DNA of 64,000 nucleotides from Burkholderia pyrrocinia (GTDB taxonomy: Bacteria; Pseudomonadota; Gammaproteobacteria; Burkholderiales; Burkholderiaceae), in assembly GCF_022809715.1 (NCBI RefSeq), contig NZ_CP094459.1:3100001-3164000 (forward strand), read 5' to 3'. The translations under genes were made by a program, and so were the position numbers. Shown here one piece after another: positions 36,491-47,243 of this stretch. A model generated the notes under the pieces. The model saw only the letters and a program-made list of their open reading frames with translations, was not told where the DNA came from and ran no database searches. Every line of letters starts with the position of its first letter. Position 1 is the stretch's first letter.

Positions 36491-38502
36491 CAGTTCGCCT
36501 CCAGTTCGGCTTGCGGCGCCGGTGTGCCGATCCGCACGCCCGCGCGTTGTTCCTCGATCGTGCGGACGGTATCCGCCGGAATGTAATAGCCGTCGTTGTC
36601 CTGTGCGCTGTACAGCACCACCGTCGCGACGATGCCGACGAGCGCGGCGATCGCGAGCCACCAGATGTGCCAGACGAGTGCGAAGCCGAGCGTCAGGCTG
36701 AAGAGGCCGACGAAGAAGCCCGCACTCGTGTTCGACGGCATGTGGATGTCCTGGTACCTGACGTTCTTGCCGAGGCCGAGCCCGAGGCCCTTCGCCTTGC
36801 GATACGCGAGCTCGTCGAGTTCATGAACGTTCGGGATCACCGCGAAGTTGTAGACGGCGGGCGGCGAATTCGTCGCCCATTCGAGCGTGCGGCCGTTCCA
36901 CGGATCGCCCGTCGCATCGCGATACTGCGGCTGGTTGCGATTGCGCCAGCCGACCCACACCGATGCGACCTGGCACAGCACGCCGAGCGCGATCAGCGCG
37001 ACGCCGAACGCGGCGGCGACCAGCCACGGATGCCAGGCCGGGTTGTCGTAGTGGTTGAGCCGCCGCGTCATGCCCATGAAGCCGAGCACGTACAGCGGCA
37101 CGAACGACGCGTAGAAGCCGAGGAACCAGCACCAGAACGCGCGCTTGCCGAACTTCTCGTCGAGCCGGAAACCGAACACCTTCGGGAACCAGTAATGCAC
37201 GCCCGCGAAGTAGCCGAACACGACGCCGCCGATGATCGCGTTGTGGAAGTGCGCGATCAGGAACAGGCTGTTGTGCAGCACGAAGTCCGCGCCGGGAATC
37301 GCCATCATCACGCCGGTCATGCCGCCGAGCGTGAACGTGACCATGAAACCGATCGTCCACAGCACGGGCGCCGTGAATTCGATGCGTCCGCGGTACATCG
37401 TAAACAGCCAGTTGAAGATCTTCACGCCGGTCGGAATCGCGATGACCATCGTCATGATGCCGAAAAACGCGTTGACGTCCGCACCGGAACCCATCGTGAA
37501 GAAGTGGTGCAGCCACACGAGGAACGCGAGCACCATGATCACGCACGATGCATAGACCATCGTCCTGTAGCCGAACAACGGCTTCTTCGCGAACGTGGCG
37601 ATGACTTCCGAATAGATGCCGAACGCGGGCAGCACGAGGATGTACACCTCCGGATGCCCCCATGCCCAGATCAGGTTCAGGTACAGCATCGCGTTGCCGC
37701 CGGCATCGTTCGTGAAGAAGTGCATGTCGAGGTAGCGGTCGAGGCCCAGCAGCGCGAGCGCGACCGTCAGGATCGGGAACGTGGCCATGATCAGCACGTT
37801 CGAGCACAGCGCGGTCCACGTGAACACCGGCATCTTCATCAACGTCATGCCCGGCGCGCGCATCTTGATGATCGTCACGAAAAAGTTGATCGCCGTGATC
37901 AGCGTGCCGACGCCCGAGATCTGCAGCGCCCACAGGTAGTAGTCGACGCCGACACCCGGGCTGAACTGCAGCTCCGACAGCGGCGGATACGCGAGCCAGC
38001 CCGTCTGCGCGAATTCGCCGATCACGAGCGAGATGTTCATCAGGATCGCGGCCATCGCCGTCATCCAGAAGCTCAGCGAGTTCAGGAACGGGAACGCGAC
38101 GTCGCGCGCGCCGATCTGCAGCGGCACGATCAGGTTGAAGAACGCGACCAGCAGCGCCATCGCCATGAAGAAGATCATGATCACGCCGTGCGCGGTGAAG
38201 ACCTGGTCGTAATGATGCGGCGGCAGGTAGCCGGGGCCGTTGTACGCGAGCGCGAGCTGCACGCGCATCATCACGGCGTCCGCGAAGCCGCGCAGCAGCA
38301 TCAGCACCGCGACGACCAGGTACATCACGCCGATCTTCTTGTGATCGACGGACGTCAGCCATTCGCTCCACAGCCATTTCCATCGGCCGGTGACCGTCAG
38401 CGCGGCGACGATGCCCAGCACGACGAGCCCCATGAAGGCGCTCGCCCCCATGATGATGGGCTGGTCGAACGGGATCGCCGATAGTGTGAGTTTGCCGAAC
38501 AT
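36490..38502 (-). CDS. cyoB: Cytochrome o ubiquinol oxidase subunit I
   Basis: Subunit I is the heme-copper catalytic core that reduces O2 and pumps protons. The 670-residue protein has the CuB and heme ligands in [17 protein letters not shown] (His cross-linked to Tyr), in the HH pair of WLHHFFTMG, and in the later [20 protein letters not shown] region. There are about 15 helices. The length matches E. coli CyoB. It lies 3 bases after cyoA. Confidence 0.98.
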   Translation of the reverse strand: MFGKLTLSAIPFDQPIIMGASAFMGLVVLGIVAALTVTGRWKWLWSEWLTSVDHKKIGVMYLVVAVLMLLRGFADAVMMRVQLALAYNGPGYLPPHHYDQVFTAHGVIMIFFMAMALLVAFFNLIVPLQIGARDVAFPFLNSLSFWMTAMAAILMNISLVIGEFAQTGWLAYPPLSELQFSPGVGVDYYLWALQISGVGTLITAINFFVTIIKMRAPGMTLMKMPVFTWTALCSNVLIMATFPILTVALALLGLDRYLDMHFFTNDAGGNAMLYLNLIWAWGHPEVYILVLPAFGIYSEVIATFAKKPLFGYRTMVYASCVIMVLAFLVWLHHFFTMGSGADVNAFFGIMTMVIAIPTGVKIFNWLFTMYRGRIEFTAPVLWTIGFMVTFTLGGMTGVMMAIPGADFVLHNSLFLIAHFHNAIIGGVVFGYFAGVHYWFPKVFGFRLDEKFGKRAFWCWFLGFYASFVPLYVLGFMGMTRRLNHYDNPAWHPWLVAAAFGVALIALGVLCQVASVWVGWRNRNQPQYRDATGDPWNGRTLEWATNSPPAVYNFAVIPNVHELDELAYRKAKGLGLGLGKNVRYQDIHMPSNTSAGFFVGLFSLTLGFALVWHIWWLAIAALVGIVATVVLYSAQDNDGYYIPADTVRTIEEQRAGVRIGTPAPQAELEAN

Positions 38503-38505
38503 GCG

Positions 38506-39396
38506 TTACCCCTTCGTCGTGCAGGCGGCGTCCTTCGGGTCGAGGGCGTGGCCGTTGTTGTATTTCGCGATGATGTTGTGAAACAGCTTCGGATCCACCG
38601 ACGAGAAGTAGCGCACGGGCGCCTTCTCGCTCGGCTGCGCGACCGCGCCGTAGGCGGTCATGTCGAGCCGGTCGGACGACGCCTTCACCTTCCTCACCCA
38701 CGCGTCGAACTGCTCGCGCGGCTCGGCGAGCGTGCGGAACTTCATGTCGGAGAAGCCGCGGCCGCTATAGTTGGCGGACACGCCCGCGTAGCTGCCCGCC
38801 TCGTCGGCGATCAGGTGCAGGCGCGTCTGCATGCCGGCCATCGCATAGACCTGGCTGCCGAGCTGCGGGATGAAGAACGAGTTCATCACCGAGTCCGACG
38901 TGATGCGGAAATTCACCGGCGTGCCGACCGGAATCGCGAGCTGGTTGACCGACGCGATGCCGAGCTCCGGATAGATGAACAGCCATTTCCAGTCGAGCGC
39001 GACAACCTCGACATCGATCGGCTTCACCGACGATTCGAGCGGCTTGTACGGGTCGAGCTCGTGCGTCGTCCGCCACGTGAGGATGCCGAGGAACAGGATG
39101 ATCAGCGTCGGCACCGTCCAGATCACGACTTCGATCGCGGTCGAGTGCGACCAGTTCGGCGCGTAGGTTGCGTTGCGGTTCGACGCGCGGTAGCGCCACG
39201 CGAAGTAAAGCGTCAGCAGGATCACCGGCACGACGACGATCAGCATCGCCCACGTCGCCGTCGCGATCAGCGATTTCTCGGCGACGCCCACCGCGCCCTT
39301 CGGATCGAGCACGTGAAGGTCGCTGCAGCCGGCGAGTGCCGCCAGCAGCCCGATGGCGGGCGCCGCACGCGCTCCGCCGGTGATTCGTCCGATCAT
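38506..39396 (-). CDS. cyoA: Cytochrome o ubiquinol oxidase subunit II (lipoprotein)
   Basis: The 296-residue subunit has a lipoprotein signal ending in the lipobox LAGC, two membrane helices, and a periplasmic cupredoxin domain that lacks CuA ligands, as expected for a quinol rather than cytochrome c oxidase. The COX_ARM-like C-terminal region is present. It is the first gene of cyoABCD. An AGGCGA ribosome site precedes ATG at 39396. Confidence 0.96.
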   Translation of the reverse strand: MIGRITGGARAAPAIGLLAALAGCSDLHVLDPKGAVGVAEKSLIATATWAMLIVVVPVILLTLYFAWRYRASNRNATYAPNWSHSTAIEVVIWTVPTLIILFLGILTWRTTHELDPYKPLESSVKPIDVEVVALDWKWLFIYPELGIASVNQLAIPVGTPVNFRITSDSVMNSFFIPQLGSQVYAMAGMQTRLHLIADEAGSYAGVSANYSGRGFSDMKFRTLAEPREQFDAWVRKVKASSDRLDMTAYGAVAQPSEKAPVRYFSSVDPKLFHNIIAKYNNGHALDPKDAACTTKG

Positions 39397-39957
39397 TGTT
39401 CGTTCGCCTGATTGTCGTTGAGAAGAGCCGGCCGTATGCCGTCATCGCGCGACGCATCCGGCCGCGGCGACCTGTGCGCGAACTGTACGGAAAATTGCCG
39501 CAGTGCAACTTGACGGCGGACAAGCTTTGCCGAGGTGAGCCGGAACCGCCCCGAGCGGGGCGAATCGGGACGCCGGCACCCGCGCACGATTGCCGGCGAT
39601 GGCCTATGGCGCAACGGATCGGGGGCCGGCGCTCAAGCCCCGCGGATGGCGGGCGGCAATGGCGAAACGGGAAACATGACGGCGCCGCACCGCGACACGA
39701 GAGACGCCGGCCGCGGCATCACGCCACGCCATCGTCGACACCGACGCGCGTTGTGAGTGCAGTACGGCAGCAGAACGGCGCAGGGGAACGCGGAACGCCG
39801 CGCGAACGCGCAGCGGCGCAGGTTCGAGCCGACGCGTCGATTGACGCATCGGCCGTGGAGACCGAACGCAAGCCGCGCGGTCGGCGGCTCGCGCGGGCTA
39901 GCGTGGCCGCCTCGGACGGTGAAGGAATCCGGGGCGGCAACGCACGGGTGCCCGGTG
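39397..39957. other. 561-base intergenic region upstream of cyoA
   Basis: No convincing gene is seen; short frames on both strands lack ribosome sites and recognisable sequence. It must hold the cyo promoter (minus strand) and the end of the beta-oxidation operon transcript. I see no clear terminator or consensus promoter. Confidence 0.5.
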
Positions 39958-40725
39958 TCAGTCGAACTGACGGAAATCCGGCTTGCGCTTCTCGAAGAAC
40001 GCGGTCATCGCCTCGCGCGCTTCCGGCGCGCGCAGCATCGCGGAGAAGTGGCCCGCCTCTTCGGCCATCCGCGCGGCGGTCGCCACGCCGCCCGTATCCT
40101 TCAGCAGCGCCTTCGTCACGCGCAGCGACGACGCCGGCAGCGCCGCGAGCTTCGCCGCCTGCTTCGCCGCGAACGCGTCGAGTTCGGCGGCCGGCAGCAC
40201 GCGGTTGACGATGCCGATCCGGTGCGCTTCCAGCGCATCGAACGCCTCGCCGAGCAGCAGCTTCTCGGCGGCGACCTGATGGCCGGCCAGGCGCGGCAGC
40301 AGCGTGCTCGACGCGGCTTCCGGGCACAGCCCGAGCTGCGCGAACGGCAGCGAGAACGTCGCGGTGTCGGCCGCATAGACGAGATCGCAGTGCAGCAGCA
40401 TCGTCACGCCGACGCCGACCGCGATGCCCGGCACCGCGGCGACGATCGGCTTCGGTGCACCGCTGATCCGCGCGAGAAACTGGAACACCGGCGCGTTCTC
40501 GTCCTTCGGCGGCGCCTTCAGGAAATCCTCGAGATCGTTCCCCGAGCTGAAATTGCCGTCGCCGCCGCGCAGCAGGATCACGCGGACCGCCTTGTCTTCC
40601 TGTGCTTCGGCGAGTGCGTCGGCCATCGTCTGGTACATCGCCGCCGTCAGCGCGTTCTTCTTCGCCGGGCGCGCGATCGTGATCGTCATCACGCCGTCGG
40701 CGCGTTCCACTTGAATTTCGGCCAC
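39958..40725 (-). CDS. Enoyl-CoA hydratase/isomerase family protein
   Basis: The 255-residue crotonase-fold protein has the oxyanion-hole phrases FSSGNDLEDFL near residue 58 and AVPGIAVGVGVTMLLHCDLV near residue 98. In the second, the catalytic Glu of hydratases is not obvious, so an isomerase-type role is possible. The start is GTG at 40725 with AAGGAGA just upstream. It is the last gene of the TetR-led fatty-acid operon, 92 bases after the thiolase gene. Confidence 0.92.
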   Translation of the reverse strand: MAEIQVERADGVMTITIARPAKKNALTAAMYQTMADALAEAQEDKAVRVILLRGGDGNFSSGNDLEDFLKAPPKDENAPVFQFLARISGAPKPIVAAVPGIAVGVGVTMLLHCDLVYAADTATFSLPFAQLGLCPEAASSTLLPRLAGHQVAAEKLLLGEAFDALEAHRIGIVNRVLPAAELDAFAAKQAAKLAALPASSLRVTKALLKDTGGVATAARMAEEAGHFSAMLRAPEAREAMTAFFEKRKPDFRQFD

Positions 40726-40817
40726 AACCGTCTCCTTTGACTTTCCTCTATCGGAATGAAAAAACGGTGCGCGAGCTCGTGGCCCGCGCACCGCCGTCGC
40801 TTTTCGTCGCGTCCCGC

Positions 40818-42017
<1,200 letters not shown>

Positions 42018-42048
42018 TTCAGACTCCTTGTCCGCTCTGTCCGCTCGC

Positions 42049-44484
42049 TCAGTTACGCACCGGCTTGCCGGTCTGCAACATGCCCATGATCCGTTCCTGC
42101 GTCTTCTGCGTGCCGAGCAGCTCGACGAACGCACGGCGCTCGAGCGCGAGCAGCCACTGCTCGTCGACGAGGCTGCCGGCTTCGACGTCGCCGCCGCACA
42201 CGGCTTCGGCGATGCGGCTCGCGATCAGGTAGTCGTGCTCGCTGATGAAGCGGCCGTCACGCATGTTGACGAGCGATGCCTTGATCGTCGCGATCGCCGA
42301 GCGGCCCGCGACCGGCACGTCCTTCGCCCGCAGCGGTGCGCGGTAGCCGCTTGCGGCCAGCGCGCGTGCTTCCTTCTTCGCGGTGTCGAGCAGTTCGAAC
42401 ACGTTGAAGATGACCGTGTCGGACGGCTTCAGGTAGCCCATCGCACGCGCATCGTGCGCGGACGCCGATACCTTCGCCATCGCCGCGTTCTCGAACGACT
42501 TCGTGACGAACTTCAGGATGTCGGTGGTCGCGTTCGCGGCCGTGGCGGCATCCGCCGCGCGCAGCGCGGCTTCCTTCAGGCCGCCGCCCGCCGGCACGAG
42601 GCCGACACCCACTTCGACGAGACCGATGTAGCTCTCGACGTGCACGACGCGCTTCGCGCTGTGCAGCATCAGCTCGCACCCGCCGCCGAGCGCGATGCCC
42701 GACACGGCTGCAACGACCGGCACGTTCGCGTACTTCACGCGCAGCATGCCTTCCTGGAACTTCTTCACGAACGGCTCGATGCCCTTCGCGCCGCCCATCA
42801 TGAACGCGGGCATCGCCTCTTCGAGGTTCGCACCGGCCGAGAACGGGCCGCCCGGCGTGCCGAGCTTCAGCGACGTCGGCTGCCAGATCACCACGCCCTT
42901 GTAGTCCTTCTCCGCGAGTTCGATCGCCTGCACGAGGCCGTCGATCACGCTCGGTCCGATCGTGTTCATCTTCGACTTGAACGACACGATCACGACGTCG
43001 TCCTCGCCCGCACGGTCGTCGACCCAGGCGCGCACCGCGTCGGTTTCGAACAGCGTCTTGCCGTACGTCTTCGGATCGGCACCGGTTTCGCCGAGCAGCG
43101 GCGCACGGAACACCTGCTTGCCGTAGACCGCGAGGTCCGAGCGCGGCACGAAGCGCTGCGCCGCCGGCGCCCACGAGCCTTCGACCGTGTGCACGCCGCC
43201 CTGCTCGGCGACCGGGCCGTCGAGCACCCACGACGGCAGCGGCACGTTCGCGAGCGCCTTGCCGGCCGCGATGTCTTCCTGCACCCACTCGGCGACCTGC
43301 TTCCAGCCGGCAGCCTGCCAGCCTTCGAACGGGCCTTCGTTCCAGCCGAAGCCCCAGCGGATCGCGAGGTCGACGTCGCGCGCGTTGTCGGCGATCGACT
43401 CGAGATGCACGCCGATGTAGTGGAACACGTCGCGGAAGATCGACCACAGGAACTGCGCGTGCGGATGGTCCGTCTCGCGCAGCAGCTTCAGGCGCTCGGC
43501 CGGCGGACGCTTCAGGATGCGGCCGACGGTTTCGTCAGCCTTCGCGCCCGAATCGACGTAGGTGCCCGTCTTCGCGTCGAGCACCTTGATCGCCTTGCCT
43601 TCCTTCTTGTAGAAGCCGCCGCCCGTCTTCTGGCCGAGCGCGCCCTGCTTCACCAGTTCGGCGAGCACGGCAGGCGTCTGGTAGACCGGGAAGAACGGAT
43701 CGTCGGCGAGGTTGTCCTGCATCGTCTTGATCACGTGCGCCATCGTGTCGAGGCCGACCACGTCCGCGGTGCGGAACGTCGCCGACTTCGCGCGGCCGAG
43801 GCGGCTGCCCGTCAGGTCGTCGACTTCGTCGAAGCGCAGGCCGAACTTCGCGGCCTCGGTGATCACCGCGAGGATCGAGAAGATGCCGACGCGGTTCGCG
43901 ATGAAGTTCGGCGTGTCCTTCGCGCGCACGACGCCCTTGCCGACGATGCTCGTCAGGAACGTCTCGAGCTGGTCGAGGATCTCCGGGCGCGTATGCGCGG
44001 TCGGGATCAGCTCGACGAGGTGCATGTAGCGCGGCGGGTTGAAGAAGTGCACGCCGCAGAAGCGCGCCTTCAGCTCGTCCGAGAAACCTTCGGACAACTT
44101 CGTGATCGACAGGCCCGACGTGTTGGTCGCGAAGATCGCGTTCGGCGCGATGTGCGGCGCGACCTTCTTGTACAGGTCGTGCTTCCAGTCCATCCGCTCG
44201 GCGATCGCCTCGATCACGACGTCGCATTCGGCCAGCTTCGCGATGTCGTCTTCGTAGTTCGCCGCCTCGAGGTACTTCGCGTCGTCCTTCACGCCGAACG
44301 GCGCGGGCGACAGCTTCTTCAGGTTCTCGATCGCCTTCAGCGCGATCGCGTTTTTCGGGCCTTCCTTGGCCGGCAGGTCGAACAGCAGCACCGGCACGCG
44401 CGCGTTGATGAGGTGCGCGGCGATCTGCGCGCCCATCACGCCGGCGCCCAGCACGGCGACCTTGCGAATCAGGAAATTGCTCAC
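42049..44484 (-). CDS. Bifunctional 3-hydroxyacyl-CoA dehydrogenase/enoyl-CoA hydratase (FadN-like)
   Basis: The 811-residue enzyme has an N-terminal NAD-binding Rossmann motif VAVLGAGVMGAQIAAHLI and dehydrogenase region (about 1-400), then a crotonase region in the C-terminal part with FSAGANLEEAMP and GIALGGGCELMLHS. This dehydrogenase-first order is that of Bacillus FadN and the reverse of E. coli FadB. GTG at 44484 follows a GGAG site. In Bacillus fadN, fadA and fadE form one operon, as here. It sits between the acyl-CoA dehydrogenase and thiolase genes. Confidence 0.93.
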   Translation of the reverse strand: MSNFLIRKVAVLGAGVMGAQIAAHLINARVPVLLFDLPAKEGPKNAIALKAIENLKKLSPAPFGVKDDAKYLEAANYEDDIAKLAECDVVIEAIAERMDWKHDLYKKVAPHIAPNAIFATNTSGLSITKLSEGFSDELKARFCGVHFFNPPRYMHLVELIPTAHTRPEILDQLETFLTSIVGKGVVRAKDTPNFIANRVGIFSILAVITEAAKFGLRFDEVDDLTGSRLGRAKSATFRTADVVGLDTMAHVIKTMQDNLADDPFFPVYQTPAVLAELVKQGALGQKTGGGFYKKEGKAIKVLDAKTGTYVDSGAKADETVGRILKRPPAERLKLLRETDHPHAQFLWSIFRDVFHYIGVHLESIADNARDVDLAIRWGFGWNEGPFEGWQAAGWKQVAEWVQEDIAAGKALANVPLPSWVLDGPVAEQGGVHTVEGSWAPAAQRFVPRSDLAVYGKQVFRAPLLGETGADPKTYGKTLFETDAVRAWVDDRAGEDDVVIVSFKSKMNTIGPSVIDGLVQAIELAEKDYKGVVIWQPTSLKLGTPGGPFSAGANLEEAMPAFMMGGAKGIEPFVKKFQEGMLRVKYANVPVVAAVSGIALGGGCELMLHSAKRVVHVESYIGLVEVGVGLVPAGGGLKEAALRAADAATAANATTDILKFVTKSFENAAMAKVSASAHDARAMGYLKPSDTVIFNVFELLDTAKKEARALAASGYRAPLRAKDVPVAGRSAIATIKASLVNMRDGRFISEHDYLIASRIAEAVCGGDVEAGSLVDEQWLLALERRAFVELLGTQKTQERIMGMLQTGKPVRN

Positions 44485-44597
44485 GGGATGTCTCCGGATA
44501 GTGTCGTGCAGCGCGGAATGTGAGGGCTGCACGGAGAAGTGAGTACCAGGAACCGTTGCGTTCGGGCGGTACGCATCGCGCACCGCCCGGACTCGCG

Positions 44598-46385
44598 TCA
44601 GAACAGCGATTCGTCGACTTCCATCAGCGTCTTCGAGCCGGCGCGCGCGGCGCGGATCGTCGATGCCGTCTCGGGCAGCAGGCGCGCGAAGTAGAAGCGG
44701 GCAGTCGCGAGCTTCGATTTGTAGAACGGATCGCCCGACGCTTCGTTGTCGAGTGCGATGCGCGCCATCCGCGCCCAGAAGTACGAGAACACCAGGTGGC
44801 CGACGGTGCGCAGGTACGGCACGGCGGCAGCGCCGACTTCGTCGGGGTTCTGCATCGCCTTCATGCCGATTTCCATCGTCAGCTTCTGCACCTTGTCGCC
44901 GATGTCGGCGAGCGGGTTGATGAACTCGGCCATTTCCGGCTTCACGCCTTCGGCTTCCGCGAATTCCGTGACGAGCTTGCCGAACTTCTTCAGCTTCGCG
45001 CCCATGTCGCCGAGCACCTTGCGGCCCAGCAGGTCGAGCGACTGGATCGAGTTCGTGCCTTCGTAGATCATGTTGATCCGCGCGTCGCGCACGTATTGCT
45101 CCATGCCCCACTCGGAGATGAAGCCGTGGCCGCCGTAGATCTGCATCGCGTGGTTCGTGCACTCGAACGCGTTGTCGGTCAGGAACGCCTTGATGATCGG
45201 CGTGAGCAGCGCGACGAGGTCGGCCGCTTCCTTGCGCACCGCTTCATCGGCGTGCGACAGCTCCTTGTCGATCTGCAGCGCGGACCAGTACGTGAACGCG
45301 CGCGCGCCTTCCGCATACGCCTTCTGCGTGAGCAGCATGCGGCGCACGTCCGGGTGCACGATGATCGGGTCGGCCGGCTTGTCCGGTGCCTTCGGGCCCG
45401 TCAGCGAGCGCATCTGCAGGCGCTCCTTCGCATACGCGAGCGAGTTCTGGTACGCGACTTCCGTGAGGCCGAGGCCCTGCGCGCCGACGCCGAGGCGGGC
45501 CGCGTTCATCATCACGAACATCGCGTTCAAGCCCTTGTTCGGCTCGCCGACCATCCAGCCCTTCGCGTTGTCGAGGTTCATTACGCAGGTCGAGTTGCCG
45601 TGGATGCCCATCTTGTGCTCGATCGAGCCGCACTTGATACCGTTGCGCTCGCCCGGCTCGCCCGCTGCATCGGGAATGAACTTCGGCACGATGAACAGCG
45701 AGATCCCCTTCGTGCCCTGCGGCGCATCCGGCAAGCGCGCGAGCACGAGATGGACGATGTTCTCCGCCATGTCGTGTTCGCCGCTCGAGATGAAGATCTT
45801 CGTGCCGCTGATCGAGTAGGAGCCGTCGCCGTTCGGTTCGGCCTTGGTGCGCAGGATGCCGAGGTCGGTGCCGCAGTGCGGCTCGGTCAGGCACATCGTG
45901 CCGGTCCATTCGCCCGTCACGAGCTTCGGCAGGTAGGCCTTCTGCAGTTCCGGTGCGCCGTGTGCGTGCAGGCATTCGTACGCGCCGTGCGACAGGCCCG
46001 GATACATCGTCCATGCCTGGTTCGCCGAGTTCATCATCTCGTAGAGCGCGTTGTTCACGAACGCAGGCAGGCCCTGGCCGCCGTAGTCCGGATCGCAGCC
46101 GAGCGCCGGCCAGCCGGCCTCGACGTATTGCCGGTAGGCTTCCTTGAAGCCGGTCGGGGTCTTCACGACGCCGTCGCCTTCATACGTGCAGCCTTCGCGG
46201 TCGCCGACCTGGTTCAGCGGGAACAGCACCTCGGAGCAGAACTTGCCCGCCTCCTCGAGGACCTGGTTGATCGTGTCGGCGTCGAGGTCCGCATGCTTGG
46301 GCATTTGCTTGACTTCGGCTTCGACGTTCAGAAGCTCGTGCAACACGAATTGCATGTCGCGCAGCGGCGCGGCGTACTGTCCCAT
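44598..46385 (-). CDS. Acyl-CoA dehydrogenase (long form, about 595 residues)
   Basis: This flavoenzyme oxidises acyl-CoA to trans-2-enoyl-CoA. The N-terminal, middle (GTMCLTEPHCGTDLGILRTK near residue 160) and C-terminal acyl-CoA dehydrogenase domains are all present, plus an extra C-terminal domain of about 130 residues found in the long ACAD group. The catalytic Glu is probably in the IYGGHGFISEWGMEQYVRD region. The start at 46385 (MGQYAAPLRDMQF) follows GGAGAG. It is the first enzyme gene after tetR. Confidence 0.93.
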   Translation of the reverse strand: MGQYAAPLRDMQFVLHELLNVEAEVKQMPKHADLDADTINQVLEEAGKFCSEVLFPLNQVGDREGCTYEGDGVVKTPTGFKEAYRQYVEAGWPALGCDPDYGGQGLPAFVNNALYEMMNSANQAWTMYPGLSHGAYECLHAHGAPELQKAYLPKLVTGEWTGTMCLTEPHCGTDLGILRTKAEPNGDGSYSISGTKIFISSGEHDMAENIVHLVLARLPDAPQGTKGISLFIVPKFIPDAAGEPGERNGIKCGSIEHKMGIHGNSTCVMNLDNAKGWMVGEPNKGLNAMFVMMNAARLGVGAQGLGLTEVAYQNSLAYAKERLQMRSLTGPKAPDKPADPIIVHPDVRRMLLTQKAYAEGARAFTYWSALQIDKELSHADEAVRKEAADLVALLTPIIKAFLTDNAFECTNHAMQIYGGHGFISEWGMEQYVRDARINMIYEGTNSIQSLDLLGRKVLGDMGAKLKKFGKLVTEFAEAEGVKPEMAEFINPLADIGDKVQKLTMEIGMKAMQNPDEVGAAAVPYLRTVGHLVFSYFWARMARIALDNEASGDPFYKSKLATARFYFARLLPETASTIRAARAGSKTLMEVDESLF

Positions 46386-46443
46386 GACTCTCTCCAAAGG
46401 TGGGCAAAACGGCTCGAGCTCCTGGCGGGCGGATCACGCGCCG

Positions 46444-47043
46444 CTAACGGCTCTCGCTCTGATACGAAACAATCGTCTTTTCCAGCGCGGCCCACGTGAG
46501 GCGCACGGCATCCGGCGAATGCAGGAAACGTGCGTCGTGATGCAGGCCGAGCGTGAAGCTGTACAACTCGAAGAGCATCAGGTCCGGATCGGTATCCGTG
46601 CGCAGATGCCCCTCTTCCATCGCCTGCGAAATGGCGCGCAGCAACGCGGCACGCCAGGCGGTCACGCTCGCGATCAACTGCTCGCGCACGGGGCTGTCCG
46701 GCCGGTCGTCGTACTCCACTGCGCCGCTGATGTAGATGCATCCAGTCGTCACCTCCTGAATGCGCTTCTCGATCCAGCGCGCCAGCATCGCCCGCAGACG
46801 CGGCAGACCGCGCGCTTCGCGCAGGCTCGGAAAGAACACCTCGTTTTCGAAACGATGGTGATACTCGCGGACGACCTCGACCTGCAGGTCCTCGCGCGAT
46901 CCGAAGTGCGCGAACACGCCACTCTTGCTCATCTGCATGCGCTCGGCCAGCAGGCCGATCGTCAGCCCCTCCAGCCCGTCACGGCTGGCGAGGTCCAAAG
47001 CAGCTTCAAGTATCGCGGCACGCGTCTGTTCGCCTTTTCGCAT
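46444..47043 (-). CDS. TetR-family repressor of the beta-oxidation operon
   Basis: The 199-residue protein has an N-terminal HTH (GLTIGLLAERMQMSKSGVFA, about residues 26-45) followed by a TetR_C ligand domain. As the first gene of the run that continues into acyl-CoA dehydrogenase, FadN-like, thiolase and hydratase genes, it probably represses the whole operon and itself, with long-chain acyl-CoA as the natural inducer. This is inferred from context and from TetR-type FadR/PsrA regulators. A matching inverted repeat lies just upstream of its start. Confidence 0.9.
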   Translation of the reverse strand: MRKGEQTRAAILEAALDLASRDGLEGLTIGLLAERMQMSKSGVFAHFGSREDLQVEVVREYHHRFENEVFFPSLREARGLPRLRAMLARWIEKRIQEVTTGCIYISGAVEYDDRPDSPVREQLIASVTAWRAALLRAISQAMEEGHLRTDTDPDLMLFELYSFTLGLHHDARFLHSPDAVRLTWAALEKTIVSYQSESR

Positions 47044-47067
47044 AGCTATTTCTGTAACCGTTCGGGG

Positions 47068-47085
47068 GTTCGAATAAAATCGAAC
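47068..47085. promoter_or_regulatory. Candidate TetR operator
   Basis: GTTCGA-ATAAAA-TCGAAC is a perfect 6-bp inverted repeat with an AT-rich 6-base centre, 25-42 bases upstream of the tetR start. An outer CCGTTCG/CGAACGG pair (47058-47064 and 47081-47087) partly overlaps it. Size and symmetry suit a TetR-dimer site. Confidence 0.5.
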
Positions 47086-47243
47086 GGCCGTACTATTATT
47101 GAGTGCGGCCGCTCGCGAAACAAGGAAATTATTAGAAACCGGTGTCTAACCGAGCCGCTATTTTGCGCGATTCCGGCGGGACCGGAGCGGCTTTTCCGCA
47201 CGAACGTGCGGATAGATTTTTTGAAGCGAACGCTTAGTCCGCG

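Noticed and set aside
39535..39849. Short frames (73-81 codons) upstream of cyoA
   Set aside because: No ribosome site, Arg-rich low-complexity translations, and no family recognised.
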